Source: Methanoregulaceae archaeon
GTDB taxonomy: Bacteria > Armatimonadota > Fimbriimonadia > Fimbriimonadales > Fimbriimonadaceae
Assembly: GCA_020850325.1 (NCBI GenBank)
Contig: JADZEW010000001.1
Location: 1-64,000 of the forward strand
Direction of reading: 5' to 3'
Length of the DNA stretch: 64,000 nucleotides
In this document: positions 7,878 to 16,750 of the stretch, piece after piece
Layout of the letters: each line of letters begins with the position of its first letter
Numbering within the stretch: position 1 is the stretch's first letter
The notes under the pieces: model-generated
What the model was told of the DNA's origin: nothing
The model's database searches: none
Seen by the model: the letters and a program-made list of their open reading frames with translations, nothing else
Position numbers and translations under genes: made by a program

Positions 7878-8633
7878 GTGCAGACCGCCGAATACGACCG
7901 CATGTTCGCGCTCGAGGACCGCTACTGGTGGTTCGTCGGTCGGCGGCGGCTGGCCCTGCGGCTGCTGAAAAAAGCCCTCGGAGTCGCCCCTCCCCCCCTA
8001 ACTCCCGCTTCCTCAGGGCCGGTTGTCCTCGATCTCGGCTGTGGCACCGGGGTGATCGCCAGCGAACTCGCACAGTGGTCACACCCCGTTGGACTCGACA
8101 TGAGTCCGCAAGCGCTGGCTTACTGCCGCCAACGCGGGGTGGAGGATCTGGTTCTGGCGAATGGTGAAGTCTTACCCATCCGCTCCGATAGCGTGGATGC
8201 GGTCTTGGCGCTCGACATCTTCGAACACATCCAAGATGACCGTGCCGCGTTCGCCGAGGCCTTCCGCGTGCTGCGTCCGGGCGGCGTGTTGGTCCTCAGC
8301 GTGCCCGCGTTCCGGTGGCTGTGGGGCCCGCACGACTTGGCGCTGATGCACCACCGCCGCTACACACGGCCCGAGGTGCGATCCTGTCTCCAGGAGGCGG
8401 GATTTCAGGTGGGCCGACTCAGCTACAGCGTCTTCTTCCTGTTTCCGATCGTCGTGCTGATCCGAGCGCTCGAGAAACTCCGCCGAGGCCCTGCGAAGGC
8501 GAACTTGCCGCAGGTGCCGGAGTGGATGAACGCCATGCTCATCGACCTCCAAGACGTGGAGGCGCGCTGGATCGAATCCATCGCGTTGCCGTGGGGTAGC
8601 AGCGTCATCGCGGTGGCCCGCAAGCCGGTGTGA
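7878..8633 (+). CDS. Class I SAM-dependent methyltransferase
   Basis: The product is 251 residues. Motif I is VLDLGCGTGVIASELA (about residue 50), the acidic post-I residue is in VGLDMSPQAL, and ALDIFEHIQDD with RVLRPGGVLVLSVPA are motifs II and III of the Methyltransf_11 type. A hydrophobic stretch near residues 185 to 200 may contact membrane. The substrate is unknown; the GT2 gene three bases upstream suggests a glycolipid or polyprenyl-linked intermediate. The start is GTG. It converges on the DUF1552 gene with a seven-base gap. Confidence 0.88.
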   Translation: MQTAEYDRMFALEDRYWWFVGRRRLALRLLKKALGVAPPPLTPASSGPVVLDLGCGTGVIASELAQWSHPVGLDMSPQALAYCRQRGVEDLVLANGEVLPIRSDSVDAVLALDIFEHIQDDRAAFAEAFRVLRPGGVLVLSVPAFRWLWGPHDLALMHHRRYTRPEVRSCLQEAGFQVGRLSYSVFFLFPIVVLIRALEKLRRGPAKANLPQVPEWMNAMLIDLQDVEARWIESIALPWGSSVIAVARKPV

Positions 8634-8640
8634 ACCCAGG

Positions 8641-9978
8641 TCAGAACAATCCCTGAAGTTTCCCGGTGCTGTCACCCAACTTGTCCATCGGACAACCCAC
8701 GCGATCCAACATCGATAAGAACAGATTGTTCATCGGCGTGTGGTTCGGATACTTGATGTGGCGCCCGGTCTTGAGCGTTCCCGCCGCACCGCCAGCGACA
8801 AGAATCGGCAGATCGTCGTGGTTGTGCCGGTCGCCATCGCTGATCCCCGCGCCGTACACGATCATCGAATGGTCGAGCAGCGAGCCGTCGAGTTCTTTGA
8901 CCGAGTCAAGCTTCTTGAGCACATAAGCGAGTTGCTCGGTGTGGAAGCGGTCAATGCGTTGCTTCTTGGCAAGCTTCTCCGGGTTCTTGCCGTGGTGCGA
9001 CATATCGTGATGGCCGTCCGAAACGCCGATGGTCGGATAAGGCCGGTTGCTGCCGTCGTTCGCGTACATGAACGTGCAAACTCGGGTGAGATCGGCTTGG
9101 AAGGCCAGCACCATCATGTCTCCCATCAGCCGAATGTGCTCGCCGAAGTCGCTGGGCACGCCGGTCGGGCGCGGGGCGCCCGCAAGGACTTCCTTCATCT
9201 GCTGGGTTTCGATCTTCTGCAGTCGACGCTCGACCTCGCGCACCCCGGTCAAGTACTCGTCGAGCTTGCGCTGGTCCCGCTGGCCAAGCTGGTTTCGCAG
9301 CTTGGAGGCATCCTCGCTCACCAAGTCCAGAATGCTCATCCGATACTGCTCGCGCCGCATCCGGCTCTCTGCATCCTCACCCGCTCCGGTGCCGAACAGC
9401 CGCTCGAAGACGAGCCGGGGGTTGACTTCTTTCGCGTTGGGCGTCGCTTCACCTCTCCACGAGATGTTGCTGGAGTAAGCACACGAATACCCAGAGTCAC
9501 AGTCTCCGGCAATCGCGCCCCGCTCGCATCCGATCTCGAGGGACGGGAATCGCGTTTGCTTACCCAAGTGCAACGCGGCCACCTGGTCGGCGGAAATCCC
9601 GGCGCGGATGTCCGATCCGGCGGTTTTCTTGATGTGGACCCCGGTCAGCCAAGTCGCGGTCGAGCGGGCGTGGTCGCCAGGGCCGTCGCCCAAGGCAAAT
9701 GCGTTGTGCTGCGTGAGGCCGGTCAAGACATTGATCTTTGACCGCAGGTCGGCGAGCGGCTGCAGGATGGGCGGCAGATCGCCCAGCATGCCCTCATATC
9801 CAGGCGTCCAGTTCTCCATATCGATGCCGTTGGGGACAAACATGAACGCCACCCGGGTCGTTCGAGGGCGCACCGACTGAGCAATCGCGTTGAGCGGAAG
9901 CATCGCCTCGAGCAGAGGCAGAGAGATCGCAGTGCCCAACCCGCGCAACACCGTTCTTCGGGGAATCAACAAACTCAT
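8641..9978 (-). CDS. DUF1552 (HXXSHH) protein
   Basis: The product is 445 residues. It begins with a twin-arginine-like segment (IPRRTVLRGLG, residues 5 to 15) and a hydrophobic stretch, suggesting export. The family hallmark HDMSHH appears near residue 325. DUF1552 proteins are of unknown function and are almost always encoded next to DUF1592 cytochrome-like proteins, mainly in Planctomycetes and Verrucomicrobia. Here the upstream DUF1592 gene overlaps it by four bases (ATGA), so the pair is translationally coupled. Confidence 0.9.
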   Translation of the reverse strand: MSLLIPRRTVLRGLGTAISLPLLEAMLPLNAIAQSVRPRTTRVAFMFVPNGIDMENWTPGYEGMLGDLPPILQPLADLRSKINVLTGLTQHNAFALGDGPGDHARSTATWLTGVHIKKTAGSDIRAGISADQVAALHLGKQTRFPSLEIGCERGAIAGDCDSGYSCAYSSNISWRGEATPNAKEVNPRLVFERLFGTGAGEDAESRMRREQYRMSILDLVSEDASKLRNQLGQRDQRKLDEYLTGVREVERRLQKIETQQMKEVLAGAPRPTGVPSDFGEHIRLMGDMMVLAFQADLTRVCTFMYANDGSNRPYPTIGVSDGHHDMSHHGKNPEKLAKKQRIDRFHTEQLAYVLKKLDSVKELDGSLLDHSMIVYGAGISDGDRHNHDDLPILVAGGAAGTLKTGRHIKYPNHTPMNNLFLSMLDRVGCPMDKLGDSTGKLQGLF

Positions 9979-12308
9979 CGTCCTTCGCCTCCATCGCCAC
10001 GCCGCATGCGGAACGGCTCGCTCAATACAATCCCTTTTATGATAGCGGACATACGGAAGTTCTCCTGCTTAACTCGTGCCGTTATCTCATCGATCGAGCA
10101 GTCGTCCCTCAAGGTTACGCCGCGTCCCAGCGCGTAAATCATGAGCTTCTCGGAGAGCGCGTGGGCAAACTGATCCTTGCGCGCCAGAAGCACCTGTCGC
10201 AACTCGGCTGGCCCGGAGAACTTAGTGCCATCGGGCAATACACCGGTGGAATCGATCTCCGTTTCATCGGTATCGCGAAAACGCCAACGGCCCACTGCGT
10301 CATAGTTTTCGAGGCCAAACCCTAACGGATCCATCCGGCTATGGCAGCTCATGCAGTCGGGGTTTTGACGATGCGCGTCCATCTGCTGGCGAAGCGTCTT
10401 CAGTGCCGTCCCTGGCTTTGCGGGCGCCAGAACATCAGCCCCAGGGGGAGGAGGGGGGGGCGGGGTTCCCAGAATCTGCTCAAGCACCCACTTGCCACGT
10501 TTGGTCGGGCTCGTGCGCGTTGGGTTCGAAGTCAACGTGAGAATACTTCCCTGCCCCAACAATCCGCCCCGGGTGGTGTTAGGAAGTTCGACCCGCCGGA
10601 ACTCGTTGCCCTCGACGCCGGGAATGTCGTAGTAGGCGGCAAGCGCATTGTTCACGAACGTATGCCGGCTCGCCAAGAACTCTAAGATCGAGCGGTCGTT
10701 GGCCACGATGTCGTTGAAGAAGTGCAGCGACTCGGCCAGCATCGCAACTCGGATCGAAGGGCTGAACGAAGAGTAAGTCCGCGGATCGGGTCGGAAGTCA
10801 GCCAGCTTTCGCAGCTGCAGCCATTGAGCGGCGAAGTTGTCCCCCAGCGCCTTGGCCCTGGGGTCCTTCAGCATCCGTTCCACCTGGGCTTCAAGTGTTT
10901 TGGGATCAGTCAGGCGCTTCGACTGGGCGAGTTCGATCAGCTCATCATCGGGCAAGGAAGACCACAGAAAGTAGCTCAGGCGCGAAGCGAGCTCCCAACC
11001 GTTGAGTTCACGAGAGGCCTTGACGTCGTTCGGTTTGGGGTCGAGTTCGGCCCGGAACAAGAACTGCGGAGACACCAAGACCGCCGTCATCGCCACTTGC
11101 ATAGACCGGTTGAACGGCTCCTTGAACTTGTGGGCCACGTCGAACACCCTCAAGAGACTGTCCACCTCCTCGCTTTCTACCGGGCGCCGGAACGCTCGGC
11201 TCGCAAAGGTCGTGAGGTAGCGCTTAGCGAACTCGCGCTCCTGTCCAGGAGTGGGTTGCTGAGGAATCCACCGGGTGGTCGATGGCGGCAAGGCCACCTT
11301 GTCTCCGAAAGGGCCAATGATCTCCACATGGCGCACGATCAGGTTGCGGTCTCGCTGTCGCGGATTCGGGTTGTCGGGATCGTAGAAATCGTTCGTAAAC
11401 GCGATGCCGATCCGCCTTCGCCCAGCTGCAACCTCTACTGGAAACTCGTAGTCAGCGGGCTTCTCGGCGGTTGCGGAGACGGTGAAGTCCTGTCCGTTGC
11501 TTCCTAGCGAGATCCGCATGCGACACGCTTCGGGACCGGCTTGTTGGCCGAACGCGTGGACTCGAATCCGATACGCGCCGGCGAGCTTGAAGTCATGGTC
11601 GAGGTTGATCAGCGCATTCGTGAAGAACGACCGGTCTCCCTCGTTGGTGGGGTTGGTGCCTTGGGCGGCGGGTAGGAAGTTGGCCTCGATCCGCGTGGTC
11701 TTCGCCCCGGGGAGCGCGATCGCTTCGGCGACGATGGCCTCGGCAGCGTCAAGGTACTTCTCCAAATGAAGCGGAGACAGGGTCAAGACATCGCCGATAT
11801 TGTCGAAGCCGTAACCGACGTCATCGGACGGAAAACCCTCGGCGCCGCGGAAGTTCACCCCCATCAGATCGCGGATCGTGTTGACGTACTCGGCCTTGTT
11901 CAGCCTCCGGATGGTGACGCGGCCGGGGTCGCGCAGCGTGCAGTTGCCGCTGATGATGCTCTCGATCGCACTGACCAAGAACGTGCGCTGCTCTTGAGTC
12001 GGCTGTGGAGAACCCTCGGGGGGCATGTGGCCGGATCGAATCGCCCGGGCGATGCGCTCCCACGTCACGTCGTCTTTTTGCACATCGGCGTCGGTCTTGG
12101 CTTTCAGCGGATCGACGTTTGCCGGTGGGTTCTTGCCGGTGTGGCAACCCGCGCACCACTTCTGCATCTGAGGGCGGACATCTTTGGCGAACGAAACCGT
12201 CCGCTCCTGCGGCTGCTGAGGGGTCTCAGTTCGGCTCGCGAATCCGATGGCCGCCGCAAGTACAGCGGTTGCCGAGAGCAACCCGATCGCCTGTCCTCGC
12301 CCTTGCAT
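9975..12308 (-). CDS. DUF1592-family haem-binding multidomain protein (PSD/PSCyt type)
   Basis: This 777-residue protein has a signal-like N-terminus and a first c-type haem motif CAGCH near residue 54. A carbohydrate-binding-like beta region lies near 240 to 330. The PSD-type domains DUF1587, DUF1595 and DUF1592 span about 130 to 570. A second haem motif CMSCH sits in the DUF1588 domain near residue 653, and DUF1585 ends the protein. A run of prolines near 620 is a linker. Proteins of this class are thought to be exported haem enzymes acting on unknown, perhaps polysaccharide, substrates. TACAAT (12315-12320 on the minus strand) lies six bases before the ATG. Confidence 0.9.
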   Translation of the reverse strand: MQGRGQAIGLLSATAVLAAAIGFASRTETPQQPQERTVSFAKDVRPQMQKWCAGCHTGKNPPANVDPLKAKTDADVQKDDVTWERIARAIRSGHMPPEGSPQPTQEQRTFLVSAIESIISGNCTLRDPGRVTIRRLNKAEYVNTIRDLMGVNFRGAEGFPSDDVGYGFDNIGDVLTLSPLHLEKYLDAAEAIVAEAIALPGAKTTRIEANFLPAAQGTNPTNEGDRSFFTNALINLDHDFKLAGAYRIRVHAFGQQAGPEACRMRISLGSNGQDFTVSATAEKPADYEFPVEVAAGRRRIGIAFTNDFYDPDNPNPRQRDRNLIVRHVEIIGPFGDKVALPPSTTRWIPQQPTPGQEREFAKRYLTTFASRAFRRPVESEEVDSLLRVFDVAHKFKEPFNRSMQVAMTAVLVSPQFLFRAELDPKPNDVKASRELNGWELASRLSYFLWSSLPDDELIELAQSKRLTDPKTLEAQVERMLKDPRAKALGDNFAAQWLQLRKLADFRPDPRTYSSFSPSIRVAMLAESLHFFNDIVANDRSILEFLASRHTFVNNALAAYYDIPGVEGNEFRRVELPNTTRGGLLGQGSILTLTSNPTRTSPTKRGKWVLEQILGTPPPPPPPGADVLAPAKPGTALKTLRQQMDAHRQNPDCMSCHSRMDPLGFGLENYDAVGRWRFRDTDETEIDSTGVLPDGTKFSGPAELRQVLLARKDQFAHALSEKLMIYALGRGVTLRDDCSIDEITARVKQENFRMSAIIKGIVLSEPFRMRRGDGGEGR

Positions 12309-12314
12309 CTCTAG

Positions 12315-12320
12315 ATTGTA
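12315..12320 (-). promoter_or_regulatory. -10-like box for the DUF1592-DUF1552 operon
   Basis: TACAAT on the minus strand ends six bases before the ATG at 12308. No Shine-Dalgarno sequence is present, so transcription would start at or next to the ATG. No -35 element is evident. Confidence 0.4.
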
Positions 12321-12381
12321 CGCACGAAACTTGACAGGAGACTCTAAGATTTCTCTCGTATTGCCCGATACATGTACCAGG

Positions 12382-14040
12382 ATGAGTGCTCACTCCCTTC
12401 CGTCATTGGCTTGGACTGGCGAACGCATGGTGCCCCATGCGAGCGATGCCGCCACCGAGCTTTACCATTGGCAACGCTACCTCTTCTTCCAGCCCTGGTA
12501 CGAAGATGCGAAGGTGATCGACGCCGCGTCGGGCGAAGGGTACGGCACCAACTACGCCGCCATCTACGCGACCGAGGCGACCGGCATCGACTTGAGTGAC
12601 GAAGCGACGACGTACGCCAAGGAGCGCTATCCCGAAGTCGAGTTCATCACCGGCGATGTCACCACCGCCGACTACTCGGGCGCAGATCTCGTGGTGAGCT
12701 TTGAGACGATCGAACACCTCCCCGACCCGTCCGCGTTTCTCAAGGCGCTCTCGACCTGCCCAGGTCGAATCGTCATCAGCACCCCCAACCGCAAGACCCA
12801 CTCGCCCGGCAACGCCCTTACGGACAAACCGCTCAACTCCTTCCACACCATCGAGTGGACGCCCAACGAGTTTGCCGAGCTGATCAACTCCAACTTCCCG
12901 GATCGGCAAGTCCGCTTCCTCTCTCAGGAAGCCCGCTGGCCAGGACTCATCCACGAGGGCCTCGACGACGAAGCGATGTACTGCATCGCCGTCATCGGCG
13001 AAGGCACCCTGCCCAAGTGGCCGCGCCTTGGCTTCGCGATGCCGACCGTCGACAATGCAAGCCAAGCTCTCGACACGATCACCCACCTCAGCCGCTACTA
13101 TCCGGGTGAGTGCGTGTTTGCGGTGGTCGCCAACGGCACCAGCGAGGAGCACTTGACTCACCTGCGTCAGCTTCGCGACTCCGCCCCCTACATGGTGCAA
13201 CTGATCGAGGAGCCGGTCAATCTAGGCTACGGCCGCGGCGCCAACATCGGCCTCGACCATCTGTGGCAGTCCGAGTGGTGCGACTTCTTCGCCGTCATCA
13301 ACGACGACATCATCCCCAGCGTCGGCTGCACGATCGAACTGGTCCGCGCGTTCCAGCAACTGGAAGCCATGGAGCATAAGCCCGGCCTTATCGCGCCGGT
13401 CAGCAACAACGTCAACGGGCGTCAGCAAGTCGACATCGGGAGCTTCGCCAATCTCGGCGGCATGATGTACCGCGCGGAGCGCCACCTGTGGATTCACCAC
13501 AGCAGCGCGAGCCGCCACTTCCAGCTTCGCGGGCTCTATCTGCTTATCCACCCGGACTGCCTCAGCGAGATCGGCGGTTTCGATCCGCGCTTCGGCCTCG
13601 GAAACTTCGAGGACGATGATTACAATCTTCGCGCCAAGCTCGCCGGATTCTCAATGTGGATCGCTGACGGCGCCTTCGTTTTCCATCACGGCTCGCAGAC
13701 CTTCCGCCAACTCGACCTGAACTACGCCGGGACCATCGAGCGTAACCAGCAGGTTTTCCAGTGGAAATGGGACCTAGAGAGCGTTGAGGATTGGCCCTAC
13801 CTGAACGAGGCTCCCGAAGGAATCGAGCTCTTCGTGCCGTTGACAAGCACGATGACCCCGGAGTTCTCCGTCCTCGTGAATGGCAAGGAGACGGTCGACT
13901 TGATCAATCAAGCCTCGGACGTCGAGTTCGCAGCCTGGGTCTACGAGCGCATGCGCCACCGTCCGCGACACTTCCGGCGGGAAGTCATCGACCTGTTCAC
14001 CCACGCTTTGGTCGAATCGAAAGAGAAGGCCGCAGCTTAG
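12382..14040 (+). CDS. Methyltransferase / GT2 glycosyltransferase fusion
   Basis: This 552-residue protein joins two enzymes. The N-terminal part (about 10 to 225) is a class I methyltransferase that opens with AWTGERMVPH, a motif common in such fusions. It carries VIDAASGEGYGTNYAA as the SAM site and VSFETIEHL as the second motif. The C-terminal part (about 225 to 490) is a GT2 domain with EEPVNLGYGRGANIGL, the metal motif FFAVINDDIIPS and NFEDDDYNLRAKLAG. Such proteins decorate surface glycans. The ATG at 12382 is chosen because it includes the TGERMVP motif. A strong terminator follows. Confidence 0.88.
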   Translation: MSAHSLPSLAWTGERMVPHASDAATELYHWQRYLFFQPWYEDAKVIDAASGEGYGTNYAAIYATEATGIDLSDEATTYAKERYPEVEFITGDVTTADYSGADLVVSFETIEHLPDPSAFLKALSTCPGRIVISTPNRKTHSPGNALTDKPLNSFHTIEWTPNEFAELINSNFPDRQVRFLSQEARWPGLIHEGLDDEAMYCIAVIGEGTLPKWPRLGFAMPTVDNASQALDTITHLSRYYPGECVFAVVANGTSEEHLTHLRQLRDSAPYMVQLIEEPVNLGYGRGANIGLDHLWQSEWCDFFAVINDDIIPSVGCTIELVRAFQQLEAMEHKPGLIAPVSNNVNGRQQVDIGSFANLGGMMYRAERHLWIHHSSASRHFQLRGLYLLIHPDCLSEIGGFDPRFGLGNFEDDDYNLRAKLAGFSMWIADGAFVFHHGSQTFRQLDLNYAGTIERNQQVFQWKWDLESVEDWPYLNEAPEGIELFVPLTSTMTPEFSVLVNGKETVDLINQASDVEFAAWVYERMRHRPRHFRREVIDLFTHALVESKEKAAA

Positions 14041-14064
14041 AACGAACTCGTCTGGCCATCGAAT

Positions 14065-14100
14065 GAGCGGGGGCACGTGGTGCCCCCGCTCTGCTTTTTC
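14065..14100 (+). terminator. Rho-independent terminator
   Basis: GAGCGGGGGCA (14065-14075) pairs perfectly with TGCCCCCGCTC (14081-14091), with a five-base loop, followed by TGCTTTTTC. Confidence 0.93.
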
Positions 14101-14203
14101 AGCAAAGGTGCAAATTTCTTATAGGTCTCTTGTCCCACGGGAACTCGATCTGACGAAAGGTGGGTAATAATGTGCAAAGAAAGTTGCAGGAGACAATCAA
14201 CCC

Positions 14204-15412
14204 ATGCTATCAACGATCAAACTCGCCCTCGCCGCCACCATCGCCGCCGCGACCGGCAGCCTTGTCATGCTGCCCGACGATTCGGTTCAGGCCTCCAAGC
14301 CGGAGCCCAAACCTCAGGCATCGTTCGCCCTCGTCAATGGAGAGCTGTTCAACCCCTCCACCCTGCTCGCGGAGTCGCTCCAGGACAAGAAGGTCACGGT
14401 CCGGATCAACGGCACCCTCGACGATGTCGTGAAGTGGCTGGGGGACACCGGCGTCAGTTTCGTACTCGAAGACAGGGCGCTTGCCAGCCGAAAGCTCACG
14501 ATCAACTTAGTCGATCAGCCCGTCGAAGATGCGGTCGCCGCGATCGCCGACGCGCTCGGCGTATCGTGGTCGAAGAGAGGTCAGGTCTACGTCTTTGGCG
14601 GACAGAAGGTCATGCACTTCGCGCCAGCCGCACCAAGCAGCCCCAAGCAGCCCAGCAGCATCGCGCCCAAGGTCCACACCTGGTCGTCTAAGGATGGAGA
14701 TCAGATCACGATCGACGTGCAGAAAGCGATCGAGCAGGCACAGAAGGCCCAGAAAGGGGCAAAGGGCGTTGCACCGAAGGTGTTCACCTTCGAAGTCCCT
14801 GGCCACGGCATGTCGCCCAAGGACAAGCAGGAGTTCGAGCTTCACATGAAGAAGCTTGGCGAGCACATGAAGCTGGTCGTGCCGAGTGCCAAGGAACTCG
14901 CGAAGATCAAGCCGATGACCGAGAAGGAGCAGAAGGCCTTCGAAGAGTCGATGAAGAAGTTCCACGAGAGCATGAAGTCCCTGCCGCATGTCATCGAGGG
15001 CAGCAAGCTGTCGGACAAGGAGCGCAAGCAACTCGAACTCGAAATGAAGAAGCTCCACGAAGAACTGAAGTCGCTGCCGCATGACATGAAGATGTTCAAG
15101 TGGGATGGCAAGGACTACAAGGGCATGAGCGAAGCCGAGAGGAAGGCGTTCGAGAAGTCGATGGGCGATCTAGAGATCGAGCTCAAGAACTTGCCAAAGG
15201 TTCCTCAGGCTCCGGCCGTGCTTCGCTCCTCTGACATGAAGTCTCTGATGAAGTCGCTGACCCCCGACCAACGCAGCAAGCACGATCGACAGGGCTACCT
15301 GAAACTCAGCGATCTGAATGGCGGGCAGAAGAAGATGCTCGGCAACCCGAGCGGCAACTTCACGATCTCGGTGAACATGGATGGCCAGAAGCTGACGATC
15401 AAGAACCCGTAA
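14204..15412 (+). CDS. Secreted STN-domain protein with a four-fold charged repeat
   Basis: The product is 402 residues. A signal peptide (1 to about 22) precedes an STN/secretin-N-like domain (about 60 to 130, with VTVRINGTLDDVVKWLGDTG and LVDQPVEDAVAAIADALGV). Residues 200 to 335 hold four Lys/Glu-rich repeats at about 203, 238, 269 and 308. Their pattern is M-S/T-x-x-E-R/Q-K-x-F-E-x-x-M-K-K-L, ending with K-S-L-P. A beta-rich tail closes the protein. STN domains usually sense or dock in envelope complexes. GGAG about eleven bases before the ATG is the likely ribosome site. The gene is flanked by terminators and so is monocistronic. Confidence 0.8.
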   Translation: MLSTIKLALAATIAAATGSLVMLPDDSVQASKPEPKPQASFALVNGELFNPSTLLAESLQDKKVTVRINGTLDDVVKWLGDTGVSFVLEDRALASRKLTINLVDQPVEDAVAAIADALGVSWSKRGQVYVFGGQKVMHFAPAAPSSPKQPSSIAPKVHTWSSKDGDQITIDVQKAIEQAQKAQKGAKGVAPKVFTFEVPGHGMSPKDKQEFELHMKKLGEHMKLVVPSAKELAKIKPMTEKEQKAFEESMKKFHESMKSLPHVIEGSKLSDKERKQLELEMKKLHEELKSLPHDMKMFKWDGKDYKGMSEAERKAFEKSMGDLEIELKNLPKVPQAPAVLRSSDMKSLMKSLTPDQRSKHDRQGYLKLSDLNGGQKKMLGNPSGNFTISVNMDGQKLTIKNP

Positions 15413-15434
15413 TCTGCCGCAATCCCGGTATTCC

Positions 15435-15474
15435 TATCGGCCCGCTCCATCGTGGAGTGGGCCGATATGTTTTA
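15435..15474 (+). terminator. Rho-independent terminator
   Basis: TATCGGCCC (15435-15443) pairs with GGGCCGATA (15459-15467), with a further CTCC/GGAG inner helix, followed by TGTTTT. It ends the STN-domain transcript. Confidence 0.85.
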
Positions 15475-15509
15475 CGTACCGTCAAGGATCGACGGAGAAG
15501 GACCTAGGG

Positions 15510-15710
15510 ATGGCGAAGAAGCAGTTGAAGATCGTGAGGCTCATCGAGCCCGAACTATGCTTGGAGTGCCGCTTTTCACAGATGGCGGCGGTCGAGCAAG
15601 CCGACGGTACGACGTCCCGAATGATCTACTGCCGGCGGCGCGACTGCGACAACTGGGACACCTCCGAGTCCGAAGTGGCGAACGACGTCCACCTAGACGA
15701 CGCCGCGTAA
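15510..15710 (+). CDS. Small four-cysteine protein
   Basis: This 66-residue protein has the arrangement C-x2-C (residues 17 and 20, ELCLECRFS) and C-x4-C (41 and 46, IYCRRRDCDNW). That could bind one zinc ion as a small knuckle pair. The function is unknown. The ATG follows a purine-rich segment AAGGACCTAGGG. It lies alone between a terminator and the convergent YCII-domain gene. Confidence 0.65.
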   Translation: MAKKQLKIVRLIEPELCLECRFSQMAAVEQADGTTSRMIYCRRRDCDNWDTSESEVANDVHLDDAA

Positions 15711-15787
15711 GCAACCATGCCCTTGCTGGCTCGCCCGAGTTGTTGTCGAAGTACTTTCCGGGCTCGCGAACGCTCTCGCCGACCCAC

Positions 15788-15820
15788 GTGCGGCAGCTCT
15801 GCCAAGCGAAGCTGCCGCAC
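15788..15820. other. Perfect hairpin between convergent genes
   Basis: GTGCGGCAGCT (15788-15798) and AGCTGCCGCAC (15810-15820) are perfect complements with an 11-base loop. There is no T-run on either strand. It lies between the four-cysteine gene and the convergent YCII gene and may act as a weak or factor-assisted terminator. Confidence 0.5.
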
Positions 15821-15883
15821 GAAGTGAGAGCCGACTAGCCCGCGCCACCCACGACAAGGATCATGCCGCGAGCGTGTCCACGC

Positions 15884-16471
15884 TTACTTGTTGTTCTTTG
15901 TAGGCTGGACCACGTTACGGCCAATCATCGTCACGCTCCAACCCCTCGCCTGGGCGAGATAGAGGTTCGCCTTCACGACCGGATCTTGATCAGCGATGTC
16001 CTGAGCTTCGGCGTCGTCCTCACAGACCAGCACCATCAGTGCCCCCTTGCCTTGCGTCCAGGGGCCAGCATACAGTAGCTTGCCTCGTTCATCCAGCTTG
16101 CGCCAATACACGGCCTGGTCGGCCCAGATGGCCTCGGAGCCACCCCCGCCACCGGTGGGATTCGGCGAATAGACGATCACGTGCGTCGGTCGAGTGACCT
16201 TGACGTTGGCATTACTGCCCGAGCCTGATCCAGTCCCGCTGCCCGTGCCGGAAGCAGCCTTCGATCCGCCAAACTGACCGCCAAACTGTCCGCCGAACGA
16301 GCCGCCCGCCGAGCTGGATCCGCCGGCCTGCGCGCGGCTACTCGATGAAGAAGAAGCGCTCCCCGTGCCGCTCTTCGATTGCGACGTCGAGCCGCTGGTC
16401 GAGGTCTGAGCAACGGCAAATCCGATAAGAACAAGAGCGGCCAGAGCCGGTAGTGTGCGAGAGACTTTCAT
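15884..16471 (-). CDS. Secreted YCII-domain protein
   Basis: This 195-residue protein has a signal peptide (MKVSRTLPALAALVLIGFAV). A long Ser/Gly/Gln low-complexity linker (about 22 to 90) includes a GGQFGGQFGG repeat. A YCII-like domain (about 98 to 185) contains WADQAVYWRKLDERGKLLYA and ALMVLVCEDDAEAQDIADQD. YCII domains are small ferredoxin-like folds, usually cytoplasmic, so a secreted version is unusual. I chose the ATG at 16471 because it begins the signal peptide; the frame is open upstream without meaningful sequence. AGGTGA lies just before it. Confidence 0.8.
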   Translation of the reverse strand: MKVSRTLPALAALVLIGFAVAQTSTSGSTSQSKSGTGSASSSSSSRAQAGGSSSAGGSFGGQFGGQFGGSKAASGTGSGTGSGSGSNANVKVTRPTHVIVYSPNPTGGGGGSEAIWADQAVYWRKLDERGKLLYAGPWTQGKGALMVLVCEDDAEAQDIADQDPVVKANLYLAQARGWSVTMIGRNVVQPTKNNK

Positions 16472-16750
16472 GTGCGTCACCTGTCGAGCAATGGACGCGC
16501 GAGTCGGATGAGGCGTTTCGTTTGGGTGGTTGGGTTTGTTCGGAGTGGCAATGAGGATGTAGGCGAGTTGCCGTGCATCCGCGTGGACTAATGTCAGCCC
16601 TGCGGATACGATCGGGTCGGCGAGATCTGCGCTATGACCGCGGAGCGCCAGTTCTCGCCGGTCGGGGTCGTCGCGGCGAGAACCTTCATTGCTCATGTTC
16701 TAGAACCGATTCCGGCACAACGTCCACCAACCCTGCCAGAATTCTTAGCC

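Noticed and set aside
8740-9741. Long open frame of 333 codons on the plus strand
   Set aside because: It lies entirely antisense to the DUF1552 gene, which has clear homology. GC-rich codon bias produces such mirror frames, and the product has no recognisable domain.
10441-10462. G-rich run that looks like a repeat or structured element
   Set aside because: It is the antisense of a poly-proline linker in the DUF1592 protein, fully explained by coding.
12403-13200. Open frame of 265 codons on the minus strand
   Set aside because: It is antisense to the methyltransferase-glycosyltransferase fusion, which has motifs in both halves.
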